Assembly: GCA_000721275.1 (NCBI GenBank)
Contig: JOFO01000030.1
Location: 1 to 64,000, forward strand
Length of the DNA: 64,000 nt
Direction: 5' to 3'
From: Microtetraspora glauca
GTDB taxonomy: Bacteria; Actinomycetota; Actinomycetes; Streptomycetales; Streptomycetaceae
Positions 1 through 8,576 of this stretch are shown here, one piece after another (position 1 is the stretch's first letter; each line of letters starts with the position of its first letter). The translations under genes and the position numbers were made by a program. Below the pieces are notes generated by a model. That model searched no databases. It was not told the origin of the DNA and was given only the letters and a program-made list of their open reading frames with translations.

Positions 1-71
1 TCCCCCACCCCACCCCCCAAAAGCACCCGTCCGACGGAACCCACCCACGGAACCGGCACCCCTGCCGGCCC

Positions 72-1268
72 TCAGCCGTACGCCCGGACCGCGAGGTACG
101 GATCCCGGCGCAGCACCCGCCGGCTCCCGGCCAGCGCCCCGACGGCGAGCCCCACCGCCGGCAGCACCAGCACGGCAGCCGCCCACCCCGGCCCCGGCAG
201 GGCGTCCGCCCGCGCGATCGGCAGCCCGAGCACCCCGCTCAGCGGCCCGGCCAGCAGCACCGAGCAGCCGGCACCCACCGCCACGCCGATCACCCCCGCC
301 GCCCCGCCCGTGAGCAGCGCCTCGCCGAGCAGGATCCGCCGCAGCTCGGCGCGCCCGACACCGAGGACCCGCAGGACGGCGAAGTGCCCGAGCCGGGCCC
401 GCGCGCTGTCCGCGGCACGGACGGCCCCGACGACGACCGCGCCGACGGCGAGCAGCAGCACGCCGCCCCGCATGCCCAGCGAGGCCAGCCCGAACAGCCC
501 CGGCAGACGGCGGACCCGGTCGGCGACCGGGGCGGCGGAGAATCCCTCCGCCTGGAGCGCCCTGGTCACCTCCGCGACCCGGTTCTGGTGGGCGACCACG
601 ACGACGGCGGACTCGGCGCCCTCCCGGTCGCGGAACACCCCGGTCTCCAGTCCGGCCCGCGCCGCCGCGAGCCGGGCGGCGGTCGGTTCGGCGAGGTACG
701 CCACGTCCCGCCCGTCGCTCTGCCAGGCGGGGTCGTACAGGGCCACGACCCGCAGCCGGATCACGTCCGTCGTCCCGGAGGCCACGCCGGTGGCGCGGGT
801 GTGGCCGAACGCGGCCGTCCGCCCGAGCAGCGGCCGGAGGTCGGTGCCCTGCGCACGAGCGGGCAGCACGACGTCCCCGGCGCCGAGCGCGCGGGGAAGC
901 CGTCCGGCCACCACGGGCAGGTCGTCGGCGGGGGTGAGGGTCCGGCTCGTCAGGTCGTACGTCCCGTCCTCCGCCGCGTACAGGGTGGCGGGGTGGTCGG
1001 CCACGACCTTCTCGACACCGGGCAGGCGCGCGGCCTCGCGCAGCGCGGGGCGGGTGAGCGGCCGGACGGAGGCGTCGTCCTCGAAGGACGCCAGCTCGAT
1101 CTGGGTCAGTCCGCCGGACCCGAGGACGTCCCGCTCGACCGCCCCGGCCGCTCCGCCGGCGACCCCGGCGCAGAGTCCGACGGACGCGGCGAGCACGGCG
1201 AGCGTCGGCAGCGAGCGGCGCAGCGACCGTCCGTCCCGCCACCAGGTGTGCAGGCTCCACCGGCTCAT
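72..1268 (-). CDS. FtsX/MacB-type ABC transporter permease
   Basis: Membrane permease of an ABC exporter, 398 aa. An N-terminal membrane segment lies at about residues 18-42. A long extracytoplasmic domain follows, then three hydrophobic segments at about 262-285, 315-340 and 358-382. This is the one-plus-three topology of the FtsX/MacB permease family. The start overlaps the stop of the upstream ATPase gene by 4 nt (ATGA), so the two are translationally coupled and probably form one transporter. It is the last gene of the minus-strand group, and only about 70 bp of non-coding sequence follow it in this window. The substrate cannot be read from sequence; the family exports peptides, lipoproteins or drugs, or acts as a bacitracin-type resistance or sensing module. 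Confidence 0.85.
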   Translation of the reverse strand: MSRWSLHTWWRDGRSLRRSLPTLAVLAASVGLCAGVAGGAAGAVERDVLGSGGLTQIELASFEDDASVRPLTRPALREAARLPGVEKVVADHPATLYAAEDGTYDLTSRTLTPADDLPVVAGRLPRALGAGDVVLPARAQGTDLRPLLGRTAAFGHTRATGVASGTTDVIRLRVVALYDPAWQSDGRDVAYLAEPTAARLAAARAGLETGVFRDREGAESAVVVVAHQNRVAEVTRALQAEGFSAAPVADRVRRLPGLFGLASLGMRGGVLLLAVGAVVVGAVRAADSARARLGHFAVLRVLGVGRAELRRILLGEALLTGGAAGVIGVAVGAGCSVLLAGPLSGVLGLPIARADALPGPGWAAAVLVLPAVGLAVGALAGSRRVLRRDPYLAVRAYG

Positions 1269-2038
1269 ACGCGTCCCTCTTCCCGCACACCGGCTTCGCG
1301 CGTGTTCCCTTCACGCGTGCTCTCTTCGCGCATGCTCTCTTCGCGCATGCTCTCTTCGCGCATGCTGTCTTCGCGCATGTCCGTGAGGACGCCGTCCTCC
1401 AGCGTGTACCGCCGGTCGCAGCCGTCCGCGACGGCCGGGTCGTGGGTGACGAGCAGGACGGCGGCGCCCTGGGCAGCGCAGGAGCGCAGGGCGGCCGTGA
1501 CCGCGCGGGCGTTCGCCGGGTCGAGCCCGGAGGTCGGCTCGTCGGCCAGCACGAGCAGCGGCCGCTTCACCGCCGCCCGCGCCACGGCGACCCGCTGCCG
1601 CTGCCCGCCGGACAGCTCCTCCACGCGCGCGTGCGCCAGCCGGTCCATCCCCAGCTCCCGCAGGAGCGCCCGGGCCTCGTCCTGGTGCCGGGCGAAGCGG
1701 GGGCCGAAGGCGGCGGCGACGTTCTCCCAGGCGTTGAGGAACGGCAGCAGCCCGAGGTCCTGGAGCACGATCCCGATCGACCGGCGCCGCATCAGGTCCC
1801 GCTCCGGTGCGGGAAGTCCGCGCACGTCCGCGCCGGCGAGGCGCAGGGACCCGCCGTCGGGTTCGAGGATGAGTCCGAGCAGGGCGATCAGTGTGCTCTT
1901 CCCGGAGCCCGACGCCCCGGCGACGGCCACCGTCTCGCCCGCCCGCAGCAGGAGATCGGCCCGGGCCAGCCCCCCGCCGGAGGGGTACCCGAAGGAGAGT
2001 CCGTCGGCTTCGACGACGGGGGGTGCGGGGGCGTTCAT
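1265..2038 (-). CDS. ABC transporter ATP-binding protein (MacB/LolD-like) with repetitive tail
   Basis: Cytoplasmic ATPase, 257 aa, energising the adjacent permease. Walker A GASGSGKST is at about residues 41-49, then a Q-loop (VLQD), the signature LSGGQRQRV, Walker B LVLADEPTSGLD and a switch histidine in LVTHD. These are typical of the LolD/MacB group. The last 35 or so residues are unusual: a five-residue unit (MREES, MREDS, TREGN, TREAG) repeats seven times. It is encoded by a 15-bp tandem array that is not part of the ABC fold. The gene is probably co-transcribed with the upstream membrane-anchored protein and overlaps the downstream permease. Copy number of the tail is likely to vary between strains. 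Confidence 0.9.
   Translation of the reverse strand: MNAPAPPVVEADGLSFGYPSGGGLARADLLLRAGETVAVAGASGSGKSTLIALLGLILEPDGGSLRLAGADVRGLPAPERDLMRRRSIGIVLQDLGLLPFLNAWENVAAAFGPRFARHQDEARALLRELGMDRLAHARVEELSGGQRQRVAVARAAVKRPLLVLADEPTSGLDPANARAVTAALRSCAAQGAAVLLVTHDPAVADGCDRRYTLEDGVLTDMREDSMREESMREESMREESTREGNTREAGVREEGRV
1286..1379. repeat. 15-bp in-frame tandem repeat (about six units)
   Basis: A 15-bp unit (plus-strand form GCATGCTCTCTTCGC) is repeated head to tail. Three to four copies are nearly perfect and the flanking ones degenerate. It lies at the 3' end of the ABC ATPase gene and adds repeated MREES pentapeptides without breaking the frame, a good candidate for slipped-strand variation. Confidence 0.85.
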
Positions 2039-2083
2039 GGGGCGTCCTTCGGGAGGAGGCGGGGACAGAAGGGGGGTGGGGCT

Positions 2084-3661
2084 TCAGGCGAGGAGGAGGT
2101 ACGCCGCGCGGGTGGCGTCCGTGGCGGCCGTACCGCCCGGGGACCCGGCGTACAGGTCGGGGTAGCGGGCGTCCCGGTACGGCTTCAGCAGCGACGGCAG
2201 TTCCGCCCATACGTCCTGGGGAACCGTCACCCCCGCGGCGAGCGCGGCCCGCACCGCGTCCGAGGCCCGCAGCAGGTCCCCCTCCCGCAGGGCCTTCCGG
2301 ACCACACCGGCGAGGTCGGTGCCGCCGACCAGTTCGGCCGCCTGCCCGGTGCAGCCGGCCTCGCCGAGGACGGCGGCGACAGCGAGCCGGTCGGGATCGC
2401 CGGCGGGCAGGTCCACGACGGTCGGGCGGCACCCGAGCCCGAACTCGGCCCGGGCGCTCATCGCCCCGTACCAGCTCCGCCGGTTCGCCGGCGTCAGCCG
2501 TTCCGGTACGGCCATCGCGGCGGCCTCCTCGGCGCCGCGCTCGGCCTGCGGTCCGCAGTCCAGCGCGAGCCGGTGACACGTCATGGCGAGCAGGACGCGG
2601 TCCGCCGGATCCAGCCCGCCCTCCGAGCCGAGGGCACGCAGGCCCGCGCGGAGCCACCCGGGCGCCTCCGCCGCCCGGCCGCCGGCGGCGAGGGCGCGGG
2701 CGGCGTCGTAACTGGCGCTGAGGGTGCCCATTTGGGCGGGCGCCCTGGCGACAAGCCCGTCCGCGTCGAAACGCCCGGCCGGCGGCGGCAGGGTGTCGGC
2801 AGCCTTGGGGTCGTCACGGGCGAGCGCGCGCCGCGCGAGCCAGCGCGTCTGCGGGTCGGAGTCCCGCAGCGCGGGCTCCAGGCACGCGCGCGTGGACGCG
2901 TCGAACCGCCCGCCGAGCAGCGTCAGCGCGGCGCGCTGCACGGGTTCGAGCCCGGCGCAGCCGGCGGGCGGACGGGACGCGTCGTCCTTCAGCGCCCGGG
3001 TGGGCGCGGCCTCGACACCGACGGCCCGCAGCGCCTCGACCGCGTAGAGGGCGGGCGCGGGCTGGTCGGTACGGGCGGCGTCGGCGGCGAGCCGGTCCAG
3101 CGCCGCCCGGGGCACGTCGCCGCTCCGGCCCAGGCAGTCGAGGGTCCGCAGGAACGCGGCGCGCGTCGTGAGGGAGGTGGGGGCGTCGTCGGCCGGGTCG
3201 GGCGCGCGCAGATAGCCGAGAGCCTCGCGCTCCGCGGCCCGGCGGAGCCCGGCCCGGTCCACCACGGACGCGGCGGTCCGCCCGTCACCGTCCAGAGCGA
3301 GGCACACGTAGGAGGACTGCCAGGCAGGGGTGTCCATGACGTCCGCGCGGGCGAGCCGGACGAGCGCGTCGCTCCGTACCGGCGGCGCGGTGCCGCCGAC
3401 CGCCGCCTCCAGCCGCCCGTACGCGGTCGGATACAGCGCGGGATCCCGCCCGACCTCCGCCCGCCCGGACCGCACCAGATCGTTGGCGCCGCGCAGGGCG
3501 TCGAGCTGCGCGACCAGCCCGCTTCCCGCGGGCCCCGGCCGCCGCACGTCACCGCCACCGAGGAAGCCGAAGCCGAACAGCCCGAGACCGAGCACCCCGG
3601 CCGCCCCGGCACCGGCCACCCCCCACATCCACCGCCGCCGCCCGCGCTCCATCCGCCGCAC
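2084..3661 (-). CDS. Membrane-anchored extracytoplasmic protein of unknown function
   Basis: 525 aa. A short basic N-terminus (RRMERGRRR) is followed by one hydrophobic segment at about residues 12-36, predicting a single anchor with the remainder outside the membrane. The rest is rich in Ala, Leu and Arg, with recurring helix-like stretches and scattered cysteines, compatible with a helical-repeat (TPR-like) domain, but I recognise no family. A GTG start is used here, 10 bp after the upstream stop; an ATG three codons later is equally possible. It lies between a small secreted protein and the ABC pair, all on one strand, so it may be an accessory protein of that exporter. That role is inferred from context only. 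Confidence 0.7.
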   Translation of the reverse strand: MRRMERGRRRWMWGVAGAGAAGVLGLGLFGFGFLGGGDVRRPGPAGSGLVAQLDALRGANDLVRSGRAEVGRDPALYPTAYGRLEAAVGGTAPPVRSDALVRLARADVMDTPAWQSSYVCLALDGDGRTAASVVDRAGLRRAAEREALGYLRAPDPADDAPTSLTTRAAFLRTLDCLGRSGDVPRAALDRLAADAARTDQPAPALYAVEALRAVGVEAAPTRALKDDASRPPAGCAGLEPVQRAALTLLGGRFDASTRACLEPALRDSDPQTRWLARRALARDDPKAADTLPPPAGRFDADGLVARAPAQMGTLSASYDAARALAAGGRAAEAPGWLRAGLRALGSEGGLDPADRVLLAMTCHRLALDCGPQAERGAEEAAAMAVPERLTPANRRSWYGAMSARAEFGLGCRPTVVDLPAGDPDRLAVAAVLGEAGCTGQAAELVGGTDLAGVVRKALREGDLLRASDAVRAALAAGVTVPQDVWAELPSLLKPYRDARYPDLYAGSPGGTAATDATRAAYLLLA

Positions 3662-3671
3662 CCGGGCCGGC

Positions 3672-4136
3672 TCAGTCGTTGGCGCAGGCCGAAGCGAACG
3701 CCTTGACCCCCGACTTGAACACGCTGCCGTCCGAACACGTGGTGATGCTCGTGTTGAGCGAGCCCCCGGGATCGGCGATCCCGCTGATGTCGGCGATCCA
3801 CGAGTTCTGGTTCGTCCAGGTGACCTGCCGGGTGTTCTCGCTCACCGGCGTCCCGCTCGGGCTCAGCGAGAGCGACGCCTGCCACCCGTTCGCCTTGACG
3901 GTCGCCACATTGGTGATCTTGCTGACCGTGTACCGCGCGGAGCCCTTCAGGGCCTTCGTGGAGGTCTTGAACGAGCACTTGTCGGCGTACACGTTGCAGT
4001 GCCACGCGTTCGCCTCGACCCGCGCCCCCGTCCCGGGCAGCGCGGCCGACCCGCTGTCCGACACCGCGAGCGTGGGCCCCGTCGCGGCGACCACGAGCGC
4101 CCCGGCCACCGCGAACACCTGCAGAGTCTTCCTCAC
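3672..4136 (-). CDS. Small secreted protein of unknown function
   Basis: About 154 aa. I chose the GTG at 4136 because GGGGAG lies 6 nt upstream and it begins exactly at a signal peptide (basic VRKT, then a hydrophobic run ending near TLAVS). The mature part is polar, rich in Ser, Thr and Asn, and has four cysteines: two in HCNVYADKC, then one in TTCSDG and one in the C-terminal SACAND. These could form two disulfides. The composition resembles small beta-rich exported streptomycete proteins, but no family is recognised. The spacing suggests it heads the transcription unit running down to the FtsX permease. Longer upstream starts are unlikely because the extra sequence is low-complexity. Confidence 0.7.
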   Translation of the reverse strand: MRKTLQVFAVAGALVVAATGPTLAVSDSGSAALPGTGARVEANAWHCNVYADKCSFKTSTKALKGSARYTVSKITNVATVKANGWQASLSLSPSGTPVSENTRQVTWTNQNSWIADISGIADPGGSLNTSITTCSDGSVFKSGVKAFASACAND

Positions 4137-4621
4137 GTACGTCTCCCCGTCCGTCTCCGAAGCCGGAGCGCGTCCACACGCTCCGGCAGGCAGAGCACCG
4201 GAGTGTAGGGATCCCGACACCGCGGCCCCCTGACCGAAACCCACCGAAGAAACGTCACCACCCCCCGCCCCGAAAAGCCCCCGAGCACCCACCCGAGAAC
4301 CCCGGCCCGGGGCCACCCCCGCCCCACCTCCCCTCCTGGCCCACCCCCCCTTTTTCGGCCACCGCTCCCACAGGCTTCTTCACCCTCAGGTGGCACGACA
4401 GCCACCGAAGCGGACGAAAGGTGAGCGGTTCTCAGAAACACCGGCAGGCCACTCCCGCCGGACCTGCGCTCGCCTCCCGCGCAGCCGGCTCACGGGCTCC
4501 TCGCGGGAGGGCCACCTGCTGGGTGGCCCAGTGGGCGGTCTCCCGGTCGAGGTAGGAGGCGGAGCGGGAGCCGGTCGGGGCGCTCCCCGGCAGGTCGGAG
4601 GGCTTCCCCTCCCCCGCCATC

Positions 4622-4650
4622 GGTAGGCCGTGGAACTCGAACCCGCGACC
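4622..4650 (-). other. Degenerate tRNA-Lys 3' end (att remnant A)
   Basis: The sequence GGTAGGCCGTGGAACTCGAA followed by CCCGCGACC resembles the T-arm and acceptor end of the intact tRNA-Lys at 21822-21894, but with substitutions and a 1-nt deletion. Homology to junction B continues on both sides. Read as the oldest, decayed attachment-site copy. It marks the outer edge of the tandem island. Confidence 0.65.
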
Positions 4651-4780
4651 ACGAGATGAAGATTCGTTGCCGGGCCGGACCGGGTGGTGCCGGTCGGTGC
4701 TGCTCCGTCCGAAGGTGACCGGTCGGACGGGGGGCAGGGTGCCGCCTTGTCCGGCCGGAACCGGGCCGTTCCTGATCGTC

Positions 4781-4790
4781 CGCTCACGCA
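4781..4790. repeat. Candidate integrase arm-type repeat (element 1, left end)
   Basis: CGCTCACGCA, followed directly by the related TCGTTCACCC. The same decamer occurs at 10912, 11172, 11183, 21710 and 21721, always about 100-160 bp from an att core. This is the arrangement expected of tyrosine-recombinase arm sites. Confidence 0.5.
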
Positions 4791-4847
4791 TCGTTCACCC
4801 AACCAGAACAGCGGGATCTGCCTGGGCGGCAGGAAGACAGGCTGCGC

Positions 4848-5798
4848 TCAACGAGTCAGGGAAGCGGCCAGGGCCAGTCGGGATTCCAGTTGCTGCTTGG
4901 CCAGAGACAGGGTCTCGGCGTGCTTCTCGATCAGCTGCTTCTGGTAGGCCACCGTCACCGCGTACCGCACTCCCACCAGGTTGACCTGCTCCTTGCAGCG
5001 CACATCCGCCTTGGCTGCCGTGATCGCCCTGGCGCTGGAGAGCGCGCCCTCGGAGAAGCCCAGCTCCCTGGCCGCCTTCATGGGATCCGCGACCGTGTAG
5101 CCGGCCTTCGCCATGCACTCGGACCAGCGCTTGGAGACCGCCCGGACACGGGAGTCCTCCAGCGCCTTCGAGTCGGCCTCGCTCTTGAGGTTGAACACGA
5201 ACAGGATGTCGACCTCGTTCGCCTTGCGGGCGTACAGCTTGAGAAAGGACTCGCGGACGCAGCCGCCGATGGGCAACCGCTGTCCGTTGAGTTTCACGTC
5301 GCTTCCGCCGCCCTTCTCGGCATCCTCCAGATTCGAAGGCATATCGGCGGGGTTGAGGTCGTCCTCGCCCATGAGGGCCAACTCTTCCGCCTCGGTCAGC
5401 TGCCGGTCGGAGCCCCGCTGCCTGGGAGCATCCGCCATGCTCGGGTTCTGGTAGCCGTAGCGGGCGGCCGTTTCCGGGTCCGCCAGACCGAAGACACGGG
5501 CATTCGACTCACTCGCGGAGACCGGAGGTTGCTCAGGGGCGTGGAAGACGAAGCCGAACCTCGTCATACACCGACCGGTCAACGTGTTCTGTGCCCGAGT
5601 GAGCGCGTCCTGCTGCTCGGGGGCGGCCTCGTACGCATCCAGCGGAAAGGTCACACCGGCGGTCTTGAGCATGGCGGGCATGGAGTCGATACGTGGTTCG
5701 GCATCGCTTTTCGCGGAGCCTCCTCCGCCTCCGCCCACGGCGGAGCAGCCCACCAGAGCGAATACCATCCAGGCGGCCGCGGCGTAACGCCGGGTCAT
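4848..5798 (-). CDS. Lipoprotein with four-cysteine signature
   Basis: 316 aa from the ATG at 5798. A lipoprotein signal is clear: MTRRYAAAAWMVFALVGC with lipobox LVGC, then a Gly/Ser linker. The mature part has further cysteines in GRCMTRFGF, GGCVRESF, SECMAKAGY and VRCKEQ. The C-terminal 100 residues are helical and charged. The start overlaps the stop of the upstream secreted-protein gene by 4 nt, so the two are coupled. A divergent lipoprotein at 6492 shares the spacing of the C-(M/L)-x3-G motifs, including a 'C-x-K-x-G-x-x-x-DP'-like block. The function is unknown; it lies inside element 1 beside an ABC exporter operon. Confidence 0.75.
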   Translation of the reverse strand: MTRRYAAAAWMVFALVGCSAVGGGGGGSAKSDAEPRIDSMPAMLKTAGVTFPLDAYEAAPEQQDALTRAQNTLTGRCMTRFGFVFHAPEQPPVSASESNARVFGLADPETAARYGYQNPSMADAPRQRGSDRQLTEAEELALMGEDDLNPADMPSNLEDAEKGGGSDVKLNGQRLPIGGCVRESFLKLYARKANEVDILFVFNLKSEADSKALEDSRVRAVSKRWSECMAKAGYTVADPMKAARELGFSEGALSSARAITAAKADVRCKEQVNLVGVRYAVTVAYQKQLIEKHAETLSLAKQQLESRLALAASLTR

Positions 5799-6220
5799 AT
5801 CTTGTCTGCGCTCGAAGAGATCTTGTTCTTGTAGTTGTCGGTGGCGTTGCCGACGTAACCACCGGGGATCGAACCCCGGATCCCGTCGCGGAAGACATCG
5901 GTCCACACGTAGTAAGTACCGGACCAACGGTTCCGGTACGAAGCCGTGTTGTCGTTCGTGGTCTCGCCCTCGCCGGCGCAGTTGATGCTGCTCGGGTCCT
6001 TGAAGCGGTTGTCGGTGAAGTCGTTGTCGTAGACGTAGACGTCGAAGACGCAGCCGCCCTGGCCGGAGTTGTAGTAGAGCCCGAGCTCCCCGGATTCGAG
6101 GATGCCGTCGGCGTGGGTCGCGGCCGCCGCCGACCCGGCCGAGCCCAGCACGACCCCGCCCATCACCACAGCCGCCACGGCGAACGCCGAAGCCTTGCGG
6201 ATCACTCGATCAGTTCTCAT
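5795..6220 (-). CDS. Small secreted protein, peptidase-inhibitor I36/crystallin-like
   Basis: About 141 aa from the ATG at 6220 (AAGGG six nt upstream; an ATG one codon earlier also exists). The Sec signal runs from RTDRVIRK through a hydrophobic stretch to a cleavage site near AGSAAAA. The mature region is rich in Tyr, Asn, Asp and Gly, with two cysteines (GGCVFD and INCAGE). Its pattern is 'Y..DFTDNRF', then 'GTYYVWTDVF..G....IPGG', then 'N..DNYKNKISS'. This resembles the beta-gamma-crystallin-like fold of family I36 inhibitors common in Streptomyces. The assignment is by pattern only. The gene is coupled to the downstream lipoprotein. Confidence 0.65.
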   Translation of the reverse strand: MRTDRVIRKASAFAVAAVVMGGVVLGSAGSAAAATHADGILESGELGLYYNSGQGGCVFDVYVYDNDFTDNRFKDPSSINCAGEGETTNDNTASYRNRWSGTYYVWTDVFRDGIRGSIPGGYVGNATDNYKNKISSSADKI

Positions 6221-6491
6221 CATCTGCCCTTCGTAGAAGCTGAATGCGCAGGTATTGCCCATACCGAACGTACGGATCAGGCCATGAGGCGCTTGATTTG
6301 ATCATGCTAGGGATGAGGGCGTCCAGAGGTTTCAAGAGCGTTGGACAGGACCTTCTCGGCGGCCCTATCCTCGCTGCCTCTACCTGGAACGATCGGTTCT
6401 TGTCGCACCCGATCTTCCGTTGTCTCGAATCTGTCAAGTCGGTTCGCAGTTCCCATTTTCCCTTCATCCCACCCTTCATCGGAGCTCCCCC

Positions 6492-6998
6492 ATGCCTGTT
6501 CGCCCTGCCGCATCCGGACTCGCCGCGATGGCGCTGTGCACCGCCGCGTTCCTCACCGGTTGCTCCAGCGGCGGCTCCGACGAGGCGAAGGCGGCGCAGC
6601 CCTCTTCCGCCAACACCGCAGAACAGGGCTACTACCGGTGCCTCGAAGCGAACGGTGTCGTCCTGGAGAAGCGTGACGACGGCCAGCTCCGTGTGGACAA
6701 GGACGTGAACAAGCCTGCCGCCATGACGGCGGCCCAGGTGAAGTGCCAGGACAAGCTCCCCACGGCCGCTCCCTCGTCGACCGCGACGGTTCCTGCCGAG
6801 TTCCTGGCCAAGGCCAAGGAACTCAGCGCCTGCCTCCGCAAGAACGGCTTCCCCGAGTACCCGGAACCCGACCCGGCCACTGGTGACGTGAACCTGACTA
6901 ACGAGCAGAGGGACCAGACCCGCGCCCCCAAGTTTCAGGACGCCCTGGCGAAGTGCGCTCCAACCGAGACTGCGACGGGTGACGTCGTCGGCGGCTGA
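6492..6998 (+). CDS. Lipoprotein with four-cysteine signature, exporter-associated
   Basis: 168 aa. The ATG at 6492 has GGAG 8 nt upstream. The lipoprotein signal ends at the lipobox LTGC, followed by SSGGS. The mature domain contains YYRCLEANGVVL, VKCQDKL, SACLRKNGF followed by PEYPEPDP, and AKCAPTE: two C-(L/M)-x3-G blocks, each followed by a lone Cys. It precedes the adaptor/ATPase/permease genes by 33 bp and probably heads that operon. The family is recurrent beside HlyD-MacB type exporters in actinobacteria, where it could act as a surface sensor or substrate-binding partner. That role is inference. Confidence 0.75.
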   Translation: MPVRPAASGLAAMALCTAAFLTGCSSGGSDEAKAAQPSSANTAEQGYYRCLEANGVVLEKRDDGQLRVDKDVNKPAAMTAAQVKCQDKLPTAAPSSTATVPAEFLAKAKELSACLRKNGFPEYPEPDPATGDVNLTNEQRDQTRAPKFQDALAKCAPTETATGDVVGG

Positions 6999-7031
6999 AC
7001 CGTCCATTCCGAGTGCGGACGAAGGGGAGCG

Positions 7032-8576
7032 ATGACTCGGGGTACGAACGACATGACAGATGTGGACCCGCAGCAGGATGACTTTGCGGAGGGGGCGAGT
7101 CCCTCACCGGGGGGAAGCGGGACGGCCGGCCGGCGACGGTGGGTCGCCGCCATCGCGCTGGGAGCCGTATGCGCCACGCTCGGAGGGCTGACGGCAACGC
7201 TGTTCGTCAAATCCCCCGCACAGGCAGCTGCGGAGGCCGCGGCGCCCCCGCCCAGCGTGCTGACAGCTCCGGTGGAACGCCGGGTGCTCACGTCGTCCGT
7301 CATCACCCGTGGTGAAGTCGTGGCGGAACAGATGGTCGAGGTGACTCCCCGGGGTGCCGCCGGTGAAGGCGGCACGGGGCCGGTCATCACCAAGATTCCT
7401 GTGCACCCGGGGGACGCCGTTCGGGCTGGGCAGGTGCTGTTGGAGGTATCCGGGCGGCCCGTGTTCACGCTGGAAGGCACCCTGCCCATCTATCGTGATC
7501 TGCGGCCGGGCGCCACGGGCGACGACGTACGTCAGCTGCAACGAGCGTTGCGGAAGATCGGCTACGACACGGCGCCCGACACGGCGGGCAGCTTCGGTGC
7601 CGGAACGAAGAACGCCCTCGGCGCCTTCTACGCCTCTTTGGGGTACGACCCGGTTCCGGCGCACGCGGAGGACGGCGACCCTGTGGCGGAGGCCCGACTG
7701 CGGGTCACCTCGTCCGAACGCGCTCTGGAGGATGCCGAGGACGCCCTGCGCGATCGCCATGCGACCGATGCCGGGGCGCCGGCTTCCGGTGCGGCCTCTC
7801 AGGGGTCGGCATCCGCATCCGCCGGCATGCGCGACGGCGATGACGGCCTGCGGAAGGCCGTCCTCAGGGCTCGCGAGGACTTGGCCGCCGCGCGGACGGC
7901 CCTGACCGCCGCCGAAGCCGCCTCCGGACCGACACTTCCCGCTGCCGAGGTCGTTTTGCTCAAGGGCTTCCCTGCCCGGGTGGACGCGGTGATGGCGAAA
8001 GCAGGTGGGGAGGCGACCGGAACCGCGATGACACTGTCCTCCGGCAAGCTCGTCGTGCAGGCGTACGTCCCCGAATACCAGAAGGACCTCATCCGGACCG
8101 GACACGGGGCCGAGATCTACTCCGAGGTGACAGGAACGTCTGCCAAGGGCCGGGTCACGTCGGTCACCGACAAACGACTGGCCACCGGGTCGGCGGACGG
8201 TCAGGAGCAGGGCGAGGGCGGGAGCCCGCAGGACGGAAGCGGGTCGATCTCACAGAGCGGAGCGGGCTGGCTCGTGGGAATCACCCCCAGCACACCACTG
8301 AAGGCCGATCTGACGGGCCAGGACGTACGGGTGACGGTCATCGCGGCGTCGACGGACGGGGAGGCCCTGGTCGTTCCGATCACCGCGATCAGCGCCGGTG
8401 CGGACGGGCGGACGACCGTGACCGTCGTCGAGGCGGATGGTGACCGGCGCCAGGTGGAGATACGGACCGGCACCGCAGGAGACGGCTACGTGGCTGTCAC
8501 CCCGGAGACCGCTGACCTGCTCGCCAAGGGCGACCGGGTCATCACGGGCACATCCCGTGAGGGGAACTCCCCGTGA
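7032..8576 (+). CDS. HlyD-like membrane-fusion/adaptor protein with peptidoglycan-binding domain
   Basis: 514 aa. A membrane anchor at about residues 36-60 follows a basic GRRRW. A biotinyl-lipoyl-like hairpin region comes next (VITRGEVVAEQ ... VHPGDAVRAGQVLLEVSG). A PG_binding_1 module (LRPGATGDDVRQLQRALRKIGY) spans about 148-200. A coiled-coil segment (SSERALEDAEDALRD) and a second half with beta-barrel character close the chain. This architecture is the Gram-positive adaptor of MacB-type ABC exporters, linking the membrane pump to the wall. Its 3' end overlaps the ATPase start by 4 nt (GTGA), so the three genes form a tight operon. An alternative ATG at 7053 lacks a ribosome site. Confidence 0.85.
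   Translation: MTRGTNDMTDVDPQQDDFAEGASPSPGGSGTAGRRRWVAAIALGAVCATLGGLTATLFVKSPAQAAAEAAAPPPSVLTAPVERRVLTSSVITRGEVVAEQMVEVTPRGAAGEGGTGPVITKIPVHPGDAVRAGQVLLEVSGRPVFTLEGTLPIYRDLRPGATGDDVRQLQRALRKIGYDTAPDTAGSFGAGTKNALGAFYASLGYDPVPAHAEDGDPVAEARLRVTSSERALEDAEDALRDRHATDAGAPASGAASQGSASASAGMRDGDDGLRKAVLRAREDLAAARTALTAAEAASGPTLPAAEVVLLKGFPARVDAVMAKAGGEATGTAMTLSSGKLVVQAYVPEYQKDLIRTGHGAEIYSEVTGTSAKGRVTSVTDKRLATGSADGQEQGEGGSPQDGSGSISQSGAGWLVGITPSTPLKADLTGQDVRVTVIAASTDGEALVVPITAISAGADGRTTVTVVEADGDRRQVEIRTGTAGDGYVAVTPETADLLAKGDRVITGTSREGNSP

Larger units (their letters stand above)
4137..4847. other. Intergenic region holding the outermost tRNA-Lys att remnant
   Basis: No convincing gene in 711 bp. The left 250 bp are C-rich. 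From about 4570 the sequence aligns with the flanks of the other two tRNA-Lys junctions (GGTCGGGGCGCTCCCC, then CAGGTCGGAGGGCT). It includes a decayed tRNA 3' end at 4622-4650 and continues homologous to 11059-11192 as far as about 4800. The open frames here are low-complexity and carry no ribosome site. Confidence 0.6.

Noticed and set aside
384..3706. Long plus-strand open frames opposite the ABC and anchor genes
   Set aside because: High-GC shadow frames. Their translations are Arg/Gly/Pro-rich with no domain, while the minus-strand frames carry clear ABC motifs.
4432..4791. 119-residue minus-strand open frame over the att A region
   Set aside because: It runs through the tRNA remnant and arm repeats, which are explained by non-coding homology to junction B, and shows no domain.
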